Positions 17,908 to 25,854 of a stretch of DNA of 25,973 bases are shown here, piece after piece; positions within the stretch are counted from its first letter, which is position 1, and each line of letters opens with the position of its first letter. The position numbers and the translations under genes were made by a program. Under the pieces are notes generated by a model. The model searched no databases and had not been told where the DNA came from. It saw nothing but the letters and a program-made list of their open reading frames with translations. Source of the DNA: an uncultured bacterium (lineage in GTDB: Bacteria > Actinomycetota > Coriobacteriia > Coriobacteriales > Atopobiaceae); the NCBI GenBank assembly GCA_905214175.1, contig CAJMLD010000004.1, positions 1-25,973 on the forward strand, in the 5' to 3' direction.

Positions 17908-19089
17908 ATGAGAATCACGTTCAACAAGCTTACGGCGCTGCACATTCTGCGCGTTTGGAGAAGATCGGGGCGCACGCTCACGGCCGACCGGCACAGTCTC
18001 GAGACATCCGTTGTCGCGCCGCGCAGGTACTGGACGCGGCGGCGGATTGGCGCGTGCCTGGAATCCGTGGGCACCAGCCTGTCCAACGTGCGTGGACGCG
18101 TGCAGGTAATGGTCCCGCGGCCGGGTGCGCGAATTCGCTCACGAACGGCGAGAAACACCGTCTACGTGCGCGGCCTCGCGGCAAGCCCTGTCATCGAACT
18201 GAACAGCATCGCTCGAATCCCCTGCCCTGAGCTACTCTTCATTGAGCTGGGAACCATCATGTCGCCTGCTGCGCAGTTGCTTGTGGGGCTCGAGATGTGC
18301 GGACGCTTCTCGCGCGACGCATGCGACCCGCGCGATGGAACGGTCGCATACGGTATCAAGCCTGTAACCACTGCAGATAAGATTCGGTCGTATGTCTCGA
18401 CTGCGCACGACCTTGCTGGACTTGAGCAAAGCCGCAGGGTAGCCGAGTGGCTCATGGATGAGGCGTGGTCTCCACAGGAGGCACTTCTCAATGGACTTGC
18501 CCGGATGCCGCTGCATGAGCTTGGATATGAACTCGGCGAGCTGCGGCTTAATCCACGATTTGTTGCTCACGGGACAATCCTTGCGTTTATGGACAAGGCA
18601 AGCCGCGTTCCCGACTCACTTGTGGCCGGGTCCACCATTGGTTTCAACTATGATGGCGGACCGCACTTTGGGGAATCGGGTTCCGAGGCGACCGGTACAG
18701 GTTTTCTCGACAACATCACGCTTGCTTCGGTGCGGGAGGCGGTGGTGGCCGACAAGCGGCGCGACCGGGACCTGCTTGTGCAGGGGCTCTCGGTGCTCCC
18801 CGTGACCAAGGAGGATTTCTACGAGCGCGGGGGCATCGACCGCGTGATGCAGCAGGCCATGTCGCTTCTCGAGCGCACCACCCAACGGGACTATTCGAAG
18901 CAGAGGCACGCGCTGAACAGGCCGCGGCTTGCGGCCGAGCGTCAGCGGCTCATTTGGTCGCTGCTCCCGGGACGGCGCGGGCGAGAGCTGAGCCGGGTGC
19001 TCGCCCGGATTGAGCCACCCGAGGCGATAATTGAGGACTACGAGATCACATTTGGCGACGGCGCGATGACCGTAACGCGCGTGCAGTAA
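17908..19089 (+). CDS. Hypothetical protein with a degenerate DUF559/Vsr-like (PD-(D/E)XK) nuclease domain
   Basis: The 393-residue protein appears to have an N-terminal part (LTALHILRVWRRSG at 8-21), a middle part with RIPCPELLFIELG (103-115) and LVGLEMCGRFSRD (125-137), and a C-terminal part like small Vsr/DUF559 nucleases. That last part has RVPDS (233-237), GFNYDGGPHFG (245-255), DKRRDRDLL (282-290) and GLSVLPVTKEDF (293-304), which follow the order E-x-D-G, H, D-x-x-R, V-x-x-x-T of that fold. The usual acidic residue of E-x-D-G is Asn247, so activity is doubtful. GGGAGGT precedes the start. Similar proteins seem expanded in Coriobacteriia; that is from memory and should be searched. Lower GC and flanking repeats suggest an accessory gene. 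It could also relate to AbiEi-like antitoxins. Confidence 0.6.
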   Translation: MRITFNKLTALHILRVWRRSGRTLTADRHSLETSVVAPRRYWTRRRIGACLESVGTSLSNVRGRVQVMVPRPGARIRSRTARNTVYVRGLAASPVIELNSIARIPCPELLFIELGTIMSPAAQLLVGLEMCGRFSRDACDPRDGTVAYGIKPVTTADKIRSYVSTAHDLAGLEQSRRVAEWLMDEAWSPQEALLNGLARMPLHELGYELGELRLNPRFVAHGTILAFMDKASRVPDSLVAGSTIGFNYDGGPHFGESGSEATGTGFLDNITLASVREAVVADKRRDRDLLVQGLSVLPVTKEDFYERGGIDRVMQQAMSLLERTTQRDYSKQRHALNRPRLAAERQRLIWSLLPGRRGRELSRVLARIEPPEAIIEDYEITFGDGAMTVTRVQ

Positions 19090-19253
19090 CGGGCTGAACA
19101 CGGCGAGAAGGTCGCCGCGCCACGCTGCGGCGACGATGCCGCATGGAGCTAGCGCGCTTTTGGGCCCGACGGCGGGCCGGTGGGCGCGGGCTGCGGCGGT
19201 CGCGGTAGGCGGCAGGAGGTCGTGGCGCGGCAAGCGAGCGCTTCTCGTCGCTG

Positions 19254-19351
19254 AAAAGTGAACACGATTTCAATCGCGGCAGTGCGGGGGTTCTCGGCAA
19301 CTGGGCATTACTGGGAAAGCGTAAGCCGTGATTGATTTCGTGTTCACTTTT
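19254..19351 (+). repeat. Structured inverted-repeat element E4
   Basis: The left arm is AAAAGTGAACACG + ATTTCAAT and the right arm ATTGATTT + CGTGTTCACTTTT, with two T:T-type clashes in the W segment. The core CAACTGGGCATTAC starts at 19298, 40 nt after the left GTGAAC, and the span is 90 nt. A weak inner stem (TTCTC 19291-19295, GGGAA 19313-19317) can close the loop. It follows the nuclease-like gene. Confidence 0.87.
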
Positions 19352-19373
19352 GAGGGGAGGGGGGAGCGGGGGC

Positions 19374-19416
19374 CAGCGGCATCGGCCGGGGCAGCGGCAT
19401 CGGCCGGGGCAGCGGC
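19374..19416 (+). repeat. Short tandem repeat, 18-bp unit, about 2.4 copies
   Basis: The unit CAGCGGCATCGGCCGGGG occurs twice in full (19374-19391, 19392-19409) and is followed by a partial CAGCGGC. It lies between E4 and the walJ-like gene, in sequence with no gene. Copy number may vary between strains. Confidence 0.85.
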
Positions 19417-19437
19417 GTTGATGGCACGCCCGGCTGT

Positions 19438-19488
19438 TTGGCGCCCGCGTGAAGGCCCCGCCCGAGCGCCAATACCGTCTCGCGGGGC
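19438..19488 (+). promoter_or_regulatory. Two overlapping alternative hairpins upstream of walJ
   Basis: TTGGCGC (19438-19444) can pair with GCGCCAA (19466-19472). GCCCCGC (19455-19461) can pair with GCGGGGC (19482-19488). The two overlap and exclude each other, like an attenuator, but no T-run follows. In such GC-rich DNA this may be chance. Confidence 0.25.
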
Positions 19489-19544
19489 TGCTACGCTGTC
19501 CGTCGCACCATCGCACCGCCCCAACCACCGAAAGGACCGCCCGC

Positions 19545-20369
19545 ATGACCCCACAGATCCACCTGCACGTCCTGGCCTCCGGCTCGAAGGGCAACGCCGC
19601 CGTGGTCGAGGGCCCCGCGGGCAGCGTGCTCATCGACGACGGCATCGCCCGTCGCACGCTCCTGGCGCGCGCCAGCGAGCTGGGCGTCAACATGGACGAC
19701 GTGCGCGCGGTCCTTCTCACCCACGAGCACACCGACCACGTCTCTGGCCTGCCCGTCTTTGCCAACCACTTCGACGGCCCGCTCTTCGCGACTGCCGGCA
19801 CCATCGCCGCGCGCGAGCGCCTCTCGCAGCTGCCGTTCGAGGTCATTCGCCACACGGACTCGCTCGAGCTGTGCGGCATGCACGTAACCGTCTTCCCGAC
19901 CAGCCACGACGTGGCAGACCCGGTGGGCTTCCGCTTCGCGACCACGGACGAGAACGGCGAACTCACGGACGCCCTGGGCTACTGCACCGACACCGGCGTG
20001 CTTACCGACGAAGCCGGCCAGGCGCTCACCGGCTGCCGCGTGCTCGCGCTCGAGTCCAACCACGACGAGCGCATGCTCTCCACCGGCCCCTACCCCGGCT
20101 ACCTCAAGCAGCGCATCCACGGCCCCCAAGGCCACCTCTCCAACGCCCAGGCCGCAGACGCGCTGCAGAACCTCGTGTCCAACGAGACCGAGGTCATTGT
20201 GGGTATGCACCTCTCGCACGAGAATAACCGCCCCAGCGTGGCCGTGCGCACCCTGGCCGCCGCCGTGGGTGCCGAGGCCGCCAACGAGACGTTCACCGAG
20301 GCGCGCACGCCCGACGGCCACCTGACCGTTTGCGTCTCTGCCCAGGATGCCCCGCTCTCGGTGTGGTAA
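19545..20369 (+). CDS. walJ: WalJ/YycJ-type metallo-beta-lactamase-fold hydrolase
   Basis: The 274-residue product has the metal site HEHTDH at 60-65, His121 (TSHD), Asp149 (CTDTG) and the YycJ-type block ESNHDERML (170-178), with HGPQGHLSN following and MHLSHENN near 221-228. The family is predicted to act as a DNA exonuclease or phosphodiesterase in the cytoplasm; a DNA-repair role has been proposed for Bacillus YycJ. The start MTPQIHLHVLASGSKGN at 19545 is preceded by GAAAGGA; upstream codons are not conserved. In Firmicutes walJ follows the walRK genes; here it precedes an unrelated two-component pair by 66 bases. Confidence 0.88.
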   Translation: MTPQIHLHVLASGSKGNAAVVEGPAGSVLIDDGIARRTLLARASELGVNMDDVRAVLLTHEHTDHVSGLPVFANHFDGPLFATAGTIAARERLSQLPFEVIRHTDSLELCGMHVTVFPTSHDVADPVGFRFATTDENGELTDALGYCTDTGVLTDEAGQALTGCRVLALESNHDERMLSTGPYPGYLKQRIHGPQGHLSNAQAADALQNLVSNETEVIVGMHLSHENNRPSVAVRTLAAAVGAEAANETFTEARTPDGHLTVCVSAQDAPLSVW

Positions 20370-20435
20370 GTGTTGTTGTAGCGTGACGCACGGGCACCGT
20401 ATGCCACGCAATCGCCGCACAACCGGGGAGGCGCC

Positions 20436-21113
20436 ATGCGCATTCTGCTCGTCGAGGACAACGCAGACATAGTTCGCACGCTCACGGAGCTCCTCCGCTC
20501 CGAGGGCTACAGCGTCGAGGCAACGCCGAGCCAGGACGGCGCCATAACCCTGGGCACGCGCGCCGAGAAGCCCTTTGACCTCGTGCTTCTCGACGTCACG
20601 CTGGAGCAGGGCAACGGATTTGCCGTGTGCGGCGCGCTCAAGGAGGCCCGCCCGCACCTGCCCGTAATCTTTCTCACCGCCTCGGACGACGAGTTCAACA
20701 CCGTCGCCGGCCTCTCGATGGGCGCCGACGACTACATTGCCAAGCCCTTCCGGCCGCGCGAGCTGCTCGCCCGCATTCGCACCGTGCTGCGGCGCTCGCA
20801 GCCCACGCAGCACCTGCTGCACCTGGGCAGCGTCATCGTGGACCCCACCCGCGCCCGCGCGACCAAGGACGGTCGCGAGCTGGACCTCTCGGCCGTCGAG
20901 TACCGCTTGCTGCTGCTCTTTGCAAGCAAGGCGGGTGGCATCGTCACGCGCGACATGATGCGCGAGGCGCTCTGGGAGGACTCCGGCGCCTATGTGGAGG
21001 AGAACACCCTCTCGGTCTACATTCGCCGCCTGCGCGACAAGATTGAGGACGATCCGGCAAACCCGCAGCTCATCCGTACCGTTCGCGGCATGGGCTACCG
21101 CGCGGCGGAGTAG
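20436..21113 (+). CDS. OmpR/PhoB-family response regulator
   Basis: The 225-residue product has a receiver domain (1-~118) with the acidic pocket E7-D8, the phosphoacceptor Asp53, Thr81 and Lys103. The winged-helix DNA-binding domain follows at ~125-225 and ends with RTVRGMGYR. GGGGAGG precedes the ATG. The histidine kinase starts 5 bases after the stop, so the two form one unit. It probably binds direct repeats such as that at 22149-22166. A single GTCACG-like site (inverted CGTGAC at 20382-20387) lies upstream of this gene and could allow self-regulation. Confidence 0.95.
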   Translation: MRILLVEDNADIVRTLTELLRSEGYSVEATPSQDGAITLGTRAEKPFDLVLLDVTLEQGNGFAVCGALKEARPHLPVIFLTASDDEFNTVAGLSMGADDYIAKPFRPRELLARIRTVLRRSQPTQHLLHLGSVIVDPTRARATKDGRELDLSAVEYRLLLLFASKAGGIVTRDMMREALWEDSGAYVEENTLSVYIRRLRDKIEDDPANPQLIRTVRGMGYRAAE

Positions 21114-21117
21114 CGCC

Positions 21118-22149
21118 ATGCCCCGCGATCCCAGGTTCATCGCCCTTCTCGGCATAGGCGCCGCCACGACCGCAGCCCTCTGCGCCGGCGCCTGGCTGCA
21201 GGCTGGCCCAGCCGCGGCAGCATGGGTCGCCGCGTGCGGCATCGTTCTCGTTGCGCTTTTCGCCGTCTCGACCGCCCTGCGCTACCGCCGCATCGCCCAG
21301 CTCTCCGAGCGCCTGGACCGCGCGCTCTCCGGAGAGCGCAACGTGAGCTTCAGGGGCATGGGCGAGGGCGAGCTGGCCATTCTCGCCAGCCAGCTCGACA
21401 AGACCGTGACGCGCCTGGTCGTGGCCAACGAGGAGCTTGAGGCCGAGAAGCACGCGCTCGCCGACGCCCTGGCCGACATCTCCCACCAGCTGAGAACCCC
21501 GCTCACATCGCTTGGCATCGAGCTTGAGCTCATGCGCAAGGCGGCCGCGACGCCCGAGGACTCCCAGCGCGTGCGCGACTGCGGACGCATGCTCGAGCAG
21601 CTGCAGTGGCTCGTCTCGTCACTGCTCAAGCTCGCGCGCCTGGACGCAGGCGTGGTGCGTCTTGAGCGCCGCCGCGTAGACGTAGCCGCGCTGGTCAAGG
21701 CGGCGCAGGAGCCGCTCGCCGTGGCCGCCGACCTCGCCGGCGTGGCCTTCCAGGCGCGCGTGGAGCCCGACTGCTCGTTCATGGGCGACGCTGCTTGGAC
21801 TCGCGAGGCGCTGACCAACGTGCTCAAGAACTGCGTGGAGCACACACCCGCCGGCGGCACCGTGCGCATTACCGCCCGTGAGGACACCGTGGCCTGCCGC
21901 ATATGCGTGGAGGACACCGGACCAGGCATTGCCGAGAAGGACCTGTCCCACGTATTTGAGCGCTTCTATCACGGCGCGGGCAACGCCGGCCGCCGTGACG
22001 AGGACGTGTGCAACCCCAGCGGCGTGGGGATTGGCCTCTCGCTCTCGCGGGCGCTGCTTGTTGCACAGGGCGCCCAGATCACGGCCTCAAACGTAAGTCC
22101 CACCGGAGGTGCCCGCTTCGACCTGGTCTTTCCCAAGGTGACGGTTTAG
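21118..22149 (+). CDS. Two-component sensor histidine kinase with very short extracytoplasmic loop
   Basis: The 343-residue kinase has two membrane helices at about 8-28 and 33-54 with only a few residues between them, so it has no real outside sensor domain. A HAMP-like linker follows, then the dimerisation helix with ISHQLRTPL (121-129, phospho-accepting His123), the NVLKNCVEHTP N-box, DTGPGIA and GVGIGLSLS. This layout is that of intramembrane-sensing kinases, which commonly work with an ABC transporter that senses the signal. The start at 21118 follows the regulator stop by 4 bases. The partners are the adjoining transporter genes. Confidence 0.93.
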   Translation: MPRDPRFIALLGIGAATTAALCAGAWLQAGPAAAAWVAACGIVLVALFAVSTALRYRRIAQLSERLDRALSGERNVSFRGMGEGELAILASQLDKTVTRLVVANEELEAEKHALADALADISHQLRTPLTSLGIELELMRKAAATPEDSQRVRDCGRMLEQLQWLVSSLLKLARLDAGVVRLERRRVDVAALVKAAQEPLAVAADLAGVAFQARVEPDCSFMGDAAWTREALTNVLKNCVEHTPAGGTVRITAREDTVACRICVEDTGPGIAEKDLSHVFERFYHGAGNAGRRDEDVCNPSGVGIGLSLSRALLVAQGAQITASNVSPTGGARFDLVFPKVTV

Positions 22150-22166
22150 TCACGCGCGCGTCACGG
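22149..22166 (+). promoter_or_regulatory. Direct repeat, likely OmpR-family regulator binding site
   Basis: GTCACG occurs at 22149-22154 and 22160-22165, start to start 11 bp, one helical turn, as OmpR-type dimers prefer. A weaker third half (GTGGGA) begins at 22171. CACTATGGT at 22187-22195 could hold the -10. The repeat overlaps the kinase stop and stands 60 bases before the ATP-binding subunit. Confidence 0.5.
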
Positions 22167-22225
22167 CTGCGTGGGAGCGCGGGCTCACTATGGTGGCACA
22201 ACCACAGACAATCGAGGGGAGCTCC

Positions 22226-22906
22226 ATGGACATCCTGAGCATCGAGCATCTCACCAAGGTCTACGGAACCGGGCCCGCCGCCGTGCGGGCGCTCGACGAC
22301 GTGAGCCTTTCCATCGCGGCCGGCGAGTTTGTGGCCATCGTGGGCTCATCCGGCTCTGGCAAGTCAACGCTCATGCACCTCATGGGCGGCGTCGACCGTC
22401 CCACCTCGGGCACGGTGCGCATGAACGGCGAGGACGTGTACAAGCGCTCGGACGAGCAGCTGGCCGTCTTCCGTCGTCGCGAGGTGGGGCTGGTGTACCA
22501 GTTCTACAACCTCATCCCCGTACTGGATGTGGAGGAGAACATCACGCTTCCGGTGCGCATGGATGGCCGCAAGGTGAACGAGCAGCGCCTGGCCACGCTT
22601 ATCTCCTCGCTTGGCCTTAGGGGCTTCGAGCACCACTTGCCCAACCAGCTCTCCGGCGGCCAGCAGCAGCGTGTAGCCATTGGCCGGGCGCTCATGAACT
22701 CACCCGCCATCGTGCTTGCGGACGAGCCCACCGGAAACCTCGACTCCAAGAACTCGGCCGAGATCATGCGGCTTCTGCGTGCGTCCAACAAGGACCTGCA
22801 CCAGACCCTCGTGGTAATCACGCACGATGAGGACGTGGCTCTCATGGCCCAACGCGTGATTGCCATCGAGGACGGCCGTGTGGTCTCAGACGAGCGCAGG
22901 GGGTGA
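22226..22906 (+). CDS. ABC transporter ATP-binding subunit (MacB/LolD type)
   Basis: The 226-residue ATPase has Walker A GSSGSGKST (40-48), Q-loop Gln92 in YQFYNLIP, the signature LSGGQQQR (142-149) and Walker B IVLADEP (162-168). It belongs to the MacB/LolD/BceA group, which serves transporters with FtsX-like permeases that act on peptides or lipids. GGGGAG precedes the start at 22226. Its last codons overlap the permease start by 4 bases, so the subunits are coupled. It powers the neighbouring permease. Confidence 0.95.
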   Translation: MDILSIEHLTKVYGTGPAAVRALDDVSLSIAAGEFVAIVGSSGSGKSTLMHLMGGVDRPTSGTVRMNGEDVYKRSDEQLAVFRRREVGLVYQFYNLIPVLDVEENITLPVRMDGRKVNEQRLATLISSLGLRGFEHHLPNQLSGGQQQRVAIGRALMNSPAIVLADEPTGNLDSKNSAEIMRLLRASNKDLHQTLVVITHDEDVALMAQRVIAIEDGRVVSDERRG

Positions 22907-25752
22907 ACCAGGTGGGAGTCTTCACGAGCTTCACCCTGCGGTCGCTCTGCAAGAACCGCACGCGCACCGTGGTCACCGTGATCGGCGTGATTCTCTCGAC
23001 GGCCCTGCTCACGGGCGTGGTGGCCACCGCTACGAGCGTCGCCTCAGCCCTTCTCGGCCGCGCCATCGAAACCGAGGGCTCCTGGCAGGTTTTTGACAGC
23101 CTCCAGCCGGCCGAGGCAGACTCGGCCCTTGGCCGGCTGGCGACGGACGCAAACGTGTCAGCTGCCATGGATTCCCAGGTGGCAGGCTTTGCCTCGTATG
23201 CGAGCGACGCGGACCTCAGCACCACGCTGCTTGCCATCCAGACCGCGCCACGGGTGCTGCGCGGCAGCGCAGACCAGGCACGCGGCCTTACCGTGATGCC
23301 CACGGTACGCTCCGGCCGCGAGCCCGAGGCACCGGGCGAGGTCATGCTGCCCGTCACGTTCTCCGGCGTCACGCTCGCAGACGACGGCTCGGGCGCCAGT
23401 GCCATCAGCGACGGCCCCATAGGGCTGGGGTCCACCGTCACGCTGCCGCTTGGTGCCACGCTCGGAGACGGCGACTCCCTCGGCACGCCTACGACCTCAC
23501 GCAGCTTCACCGTGGTTGGCTTCTACGTGCCACAGCACTTCCTGAGAAACGACTTCACCGCCTTTGAGGAGGCCGGCACCACCGCGATCGTCTCGCCCAA
23601 CGACGTCTCGAGCCCCGTCTTCACGCGCGTGTGGGCAAGCACGAACGGTCTCTCCACGCGAGACGCGCTCAAGGGCTGGGCGGCCCCCATCTTTGGCGAG
23701 GAGGACTACTACCTCCACGGACAGCTGCTGGCGCTCCAGGGCATGGCGAGCGACGAGAGCACCGCTATGGAGTCGCTGCGCGGTATGGTCGCCGTGATTG
23801 GTGGGGTCATCGTGGTGGCCGCCATCGGGATGATTGGCAACTCATTCTCGATCTCGGTGGCCGAACGCACACGTCAGTTTGGCCTGCTCTCCTCGCTGGG
23901 CGCGTCAAGACGTCAGCTGAGAAGAACGGTGCTCATAGAGGCCGCGGCCATTGGCGTTGTGGGCATACCGGTGGGGCTCGCGGCCGGGCTAGCCGGGGTC
24001 GCGGCAATGCTCAGCAGCTCGGCGCGTGCGTTTGACGCCCTGTTCCGCAGTACGCTCTCGGGGACCGCCCAGGGCATTCCCCTGGTGATAAGCCCGGCCG
24101 TGGTTGCAGGCATGGCGGCCGCGTCCTTCCTGGTGCTTCTCGCCAGCGCCTGGGCACCGGCGTGGCGCGCAAGCAGGGTCTCGGCCATCGATGCCATTCG
24201 CCAGCAGCAGGACGTCAAGCTCTCCAAAAGGACCGTGCGCGCAATCGAGAAGGCCCAGGCCACCGGGAAGGCACCGCGGACGCCGCTGCTCGAGCGCGTC
24301 GCGGGAATCCCGGGCCTCCTGGCAAGTAGGAACCTCTCTCGCTCCAGCTCGCGCGGCCGCACCGTCGTGGTGTCGCTCGCGCTCTCGGTTGTACTCATCG
24401 TGCTCTCTGGCGCCATCTCGCTCTACATGGAGCGCGCCATGGACGTTGGCAGCGACCTCGGTGCCCTTGGGCGCTCGGATATCTCGCTTGCCGTCTACAA
24501 CCGCCAGGAGGCCGACCAGGGCACCGTGTCCGCGGAAACACTGAGCCTCGTGCGAGACGTGCAGGCCATATCCAAGCAGGTGGAAGGCCTCACTCCGGGC
24601 TCGACCATCGTGAGCGGCGCCCTCGAGGCCACCCTGCCAGCCGGAAGCATCTCGACGGATGGTCGCATGTTTCTCACGGACTACTACGCTGGCGACAGCG
24701 GCGCCGCCGAGGATGGCTCGTACGCTGGTCCCATGCTCGTCTCGTTTGTGGATGACAACACCTGGGCCGAGCTCTGCAACAAGGCCGGAGCAAGCAGCGC
24801 CACGACGACAGATGGCACGAGCATGCCGGCGCTGGCGCTCAACGTGCTGGCGTGGATGGAGTCGAGCAGCGTGAGGACGGTTGCCCCGTACGGCACGCCC
24901 ACCACCGCCACCGTCTACGAGCTGCGCGACGCGCAGTCGACCTTGCTCCTTGACTCCGGCGGCGGCGCCTTGGTTCAGACATGGGGGGACTCGGAAAGCG
25001 GAACGAGCGGAACGCAGCGCCAGACTAGCATCGAGGATGCGGCCGTGGATTCCGGCACCATCACCTTTGTGGGAACGCTCGACTCGTTGCCAGATCAGCT
25101 CGCCGACACGGGCCTCACGTCCACCTCGATGCTTCCCGTGATCATGCCACGCTCGGCCCTCGAGGCGCACCCCAATCTCTTCTCGGCAACAAGCATCATG
25201 GTGCCGTTCTCGCTTGCAGAGGGCGCCGACCCCTTTGACGCGGGCAACGCCCTTGAAGAGGCCGCAACCGCCACGGTAGGCAGCAACGCCACGGCATTCG
25301 TCAATAACAACGTGGCCCAGAACGAGATGACCGAAGCGATAGCTGGTCTCTTCAAGCTCCTGGTGACGATCTTCTCGGTGGTGTGCCTGCTCATTGCCGT
25401 AGCGAACGTGTTCAACACGCTCTCCACGAGCATCATCCTGCGCACGCGCGAGTTTGCCGTGCTGCAGAGCGTGGGGTTGGGGCCCAAGGGGTTCCGTCGC
25501 ATGCTGGTGGCCGAGTGCGCGAGCTACGCGTTGCGCGGGCTGGGGTTTGGCCTGGTCTTTGCGGTGGGCGTGGTCTGGCTCTTCTGGACCGTGCTGCAGC
25601 CTGCGGTGGGCGTCGCGTTTGAGCTACCGTGGGGCTATGTGGCCGGGGCCGTTGCGGGCGTGGTGGCGGTGCTCGGGCTCTCCGTGGCCTATGCGCTGCG
25701 GCGCAGCCACGCGCTGAACATCGTGGAGGCCCTGCGAGCAGACGCAATCTAG
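22903..25752 (+). CDS. ABC transporter permease with two FtsX-type halves
   Basis: The 949-residue membrane protein starts with GTG overlapping the ATPase stop. It has one helix at ~22-44, a large outside domain (~50-285), three helices at ~290-415 with SISVAERTRQFGLLSSLGAS between, then a second half: helix ~483-505, outside domain (~506-810), and helices at ~818-838, ~874-895 and ~908-930. RTREFAVLQSVGLGPKG repeats the FtsX loop. The 4+4 layout differs from BceB (10 helices with one outside loop) and resembles two MacB-type units in one chain. It may move or sense antimicrobial peptides or lipids; the substrate is unknown. It is the last gene of the operon. Confidence 0.92.
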   Translation: MNQVGVFTSFTLRSLCKNRTRTVVTVIGVILSTALLTGVVATATSVASALLGRAIETEGSWQVFDSLQPAEADSALGRLATDANVSAAMDSQVAGFASYASDADLSTTLLAIQTAPRVLRGSADQARGLTVMPTVRSGREPEAPGEVMLPVTFSGVTLADDGSGASAISDGPIGLGSTVTLPLGATLGDGDSLGTPTTSRSFTVVGFYVPQHFLRNDFTAFEEAGTTAIVSPNDVSSPVFTRVWASTNGLSTRDALKGWAAPIFGEEDYYLHGQLLALQGMASDESTAMESLRGMVAVIGGVIVVAAIGMIGNSFSISVAERTRQFGLLSSLGASRRQLRRTVLIEAAAIGVVGIPVGLAAGLAGVAAMLSSSARAFDALFRSTLSGTAQGIPLVISPAVVAGMAAASFLVLLASAWAPAWRASRVSAIDAIRQQQDVKLSKRTVRAIEKAQATGKAPRTPLLERVAGIPGLLASRNLSRSSSRGRTVVVSLALSVVLIVLSGAISLYMERAMDVGSDLGALGRSDISLAVYNRQEADQGTVSAETLSLVRDVQAISKQVEGLTPGSTIVSGALEATLPAGSISTDGRMFLTDYYAGDSGAAEDGSYAGPMLVSFVDDNTWAELCNKAGASSATTTDGTSMPALALNVLAWMESSSVRTVAPYGTPTTATVYELRDAQSTLLLDSGGGALVQTWGDSESGTSGTQRQTSIEDAAVDSGTITFVGTLDSLPDQLADTGLTSTSMLPVIMPRSALEAHPNLFSATSIMVPFSLAEGADPFDAGNALEEAATATVGSNATAFVNNNVAQNEMTEAIAGLFKLLVTIFSVVCLLIAVANVFNTLSTSIILRTREFAVLQSVGLGPKGFRRMLVAECASYALRGLGFGLVFAVGVVWLFWTVLQPAVGVAFELPWGYVAGAVAGVVAVLGLSVAYALRRSHALNIVEALRADAI

Positions 25753-25772
25753 GCGCGCCCCAAATGCCCCAG

Positions 25773-25800
25773 AAAAAACGCCCCGGCCGAAACCGGGGCG
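25773..25800 (-). terminator. Intrinsic terminator between the ABC operon and hsp20
   Basis: CGCCCCGG (25779-25786) and CCGGGGCG (25793-25800) form a perfect 8-bp stem with loop CCGAAA. The six A's at 25773-25778 supply the T-run for the minus strand. It is thus best placed to end the hsp20 gene, and may also act on the plus strand. Confidence 0.85.
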
Positions 25801-25854
25801 CTCTTCTCAGGGCCTTGGCGAGGGATGGATGCCGGCCCGTCTGTTGGTTGTCAG

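Noticed and set aside
19491..21242. 583-codon open frame on the minus strand opposite walJ and the response regulator
   Set aside because: Antisense shadow covering two clear genes; no recognisable domain.
20436..22149. Two-component pair taken for WalRK because of the adjacent walJ
   Set aside because: The kinase lacks the PAS and long outside domain typical of WalK, and an ABC transporter follows; no walH or walI is present.
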